Shown here: one piece after another, positions 6,329 through 6,359 of the stretch
Numbering within the stretch: position 1 is the stretch's first letter
How the letters are laid out: the number at the start of each line of letters is the position of its first letter
Assembly (NCBI GenBank): GCA_945902735.1
Contig: CAMDNF010000129.1
Location: 1 to 6,359, forward strand
DNA: 6,359 nt
Source of the DNA: SHWC01 sp945902735
GTDB lineage: Bacteria > Pseudomonadota > Alphaproteobacteria > UBA828
Direction of reading: 5' to 3'
The notes under the pieces: generated by a model
Told to the model about the DNA's origin: nothing
Databases searched by the model: none
The model's input: the letters and a program-made list of their open reading frames with translations, nothing else
Position numbers and translations under genes: made by a program

Positions 6329-6359
6329 AAGTCTCGATGAGGGAAACCTATCGAGACTT
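6329..6359. repeat. Right terminal hairpin with GAAA tetraloop
   Basis: A perfect 10-bp stem (6329-6338 with 6350-6359), a single bulged G at 6339, three more pairs (6340-6342 with 6347-6349) and a GAAA loop at 6343-6346, a GNRA-type tetraloop. Its left arm repeats the sequence at the start of the hairpin next to gshA, so the two belong to one repeat family. The stem may extend past the window end. Confidence 0.7.

Larger units (their letters stand above)
6192..6359. repeat. Palindrome-rich element with inverted ends (REP/BIME- or MITE-like)
   Basis: This 168-bp stretch begins four bases after the gshA stop and runs to the window edge. AAGTCTCGAT occurs at 6192-6201 and again at 6329-6338, and its exact inverse ATCGAGACTT closes the window at 6350-6359. 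The two forward copies extend to an imperfect 20-nt direct repeat (6192-6211 and 6329-6348, 18 of 20 identical, ending GAAACC). Each copy is the left arm of a hairpin with a GAAA-containing loop. Between them lie several GC-rich hairpins. No reading frame is convincing. The architecture resembles paired REP/BIME units or a small non-autonomous element. The right boundary may lie beyond the window, so no target duplication can be checked. Confidence 0.6.

Noticed and set aside
6192..6359. CRISPR array or integron attC site
   Set aside because: Only two related units 137 bp apart that differ in their right arms, with no regular spacers, no cas or integrase gene, and no recognisable attC core sites.

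Overview
The window is high-GC bacterial chromosome and most resembles an alphaproteobacterium. The signs are a UbiA of the ubiquinone pathway, a plant/alphaproteobacterial-type glutamate-cysteine ligase in place of the E. coli-type enzyme, and a ubiA-rsmE-gshA neighbourhood. Codon usage in these genes is strongly GC-ending. I cannot assign a genus from the sequence.

Layout from left to right. Positions 1-200 hold no convincing gene. Positions 201-1283 (+) encode an unrecognised 360-residue protein in visibly AT-richer DNA, with an acidic Asp/Asn-Gly motif present once near each end. It converges on ubiA (1309-2226, -), the membrane 4-hydroxybenzoate polyprenyltransferase. ubiA is divergent from rsmE (2291-3073, +), the 16S rRNA m3U1498 methyltransferase. 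The 3' end of rsmE overlaps by 17 bp the 3' end of an HtpX-like M48 membrane metalloprotease (3057-4064, -). That gene follows lemA (4083-4646, -) at 18 bp, so lemA-htpX reads as a two-gene operon. gshA (4823-6187, +), which makes gamma-glutamylcysteine, runs divergently from lemA. Positions 6188-6359 are non-coding and packed with hairpins.

Functionally this is mostly housekeeping: ubiquinone synthesis, ribosome modification, glutathione synthesis, and a LemA/HtpX envelope quality-control pair that sits opposite-strand between rsmE and gshA. The two stretches not explained by known families are the 201-1283 protein and the terminal palindromic element. That element is about 168 bp, has AAGTCTCGAT/ATCGAGACTT at its visible ends and at least five internal or terminal hairpins, and resembles a REP/BIME-like or MITE-like intergenic repeat. 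No tRNA, rRNA, CRISPR array, transposase or complete insertion sequence is visible.
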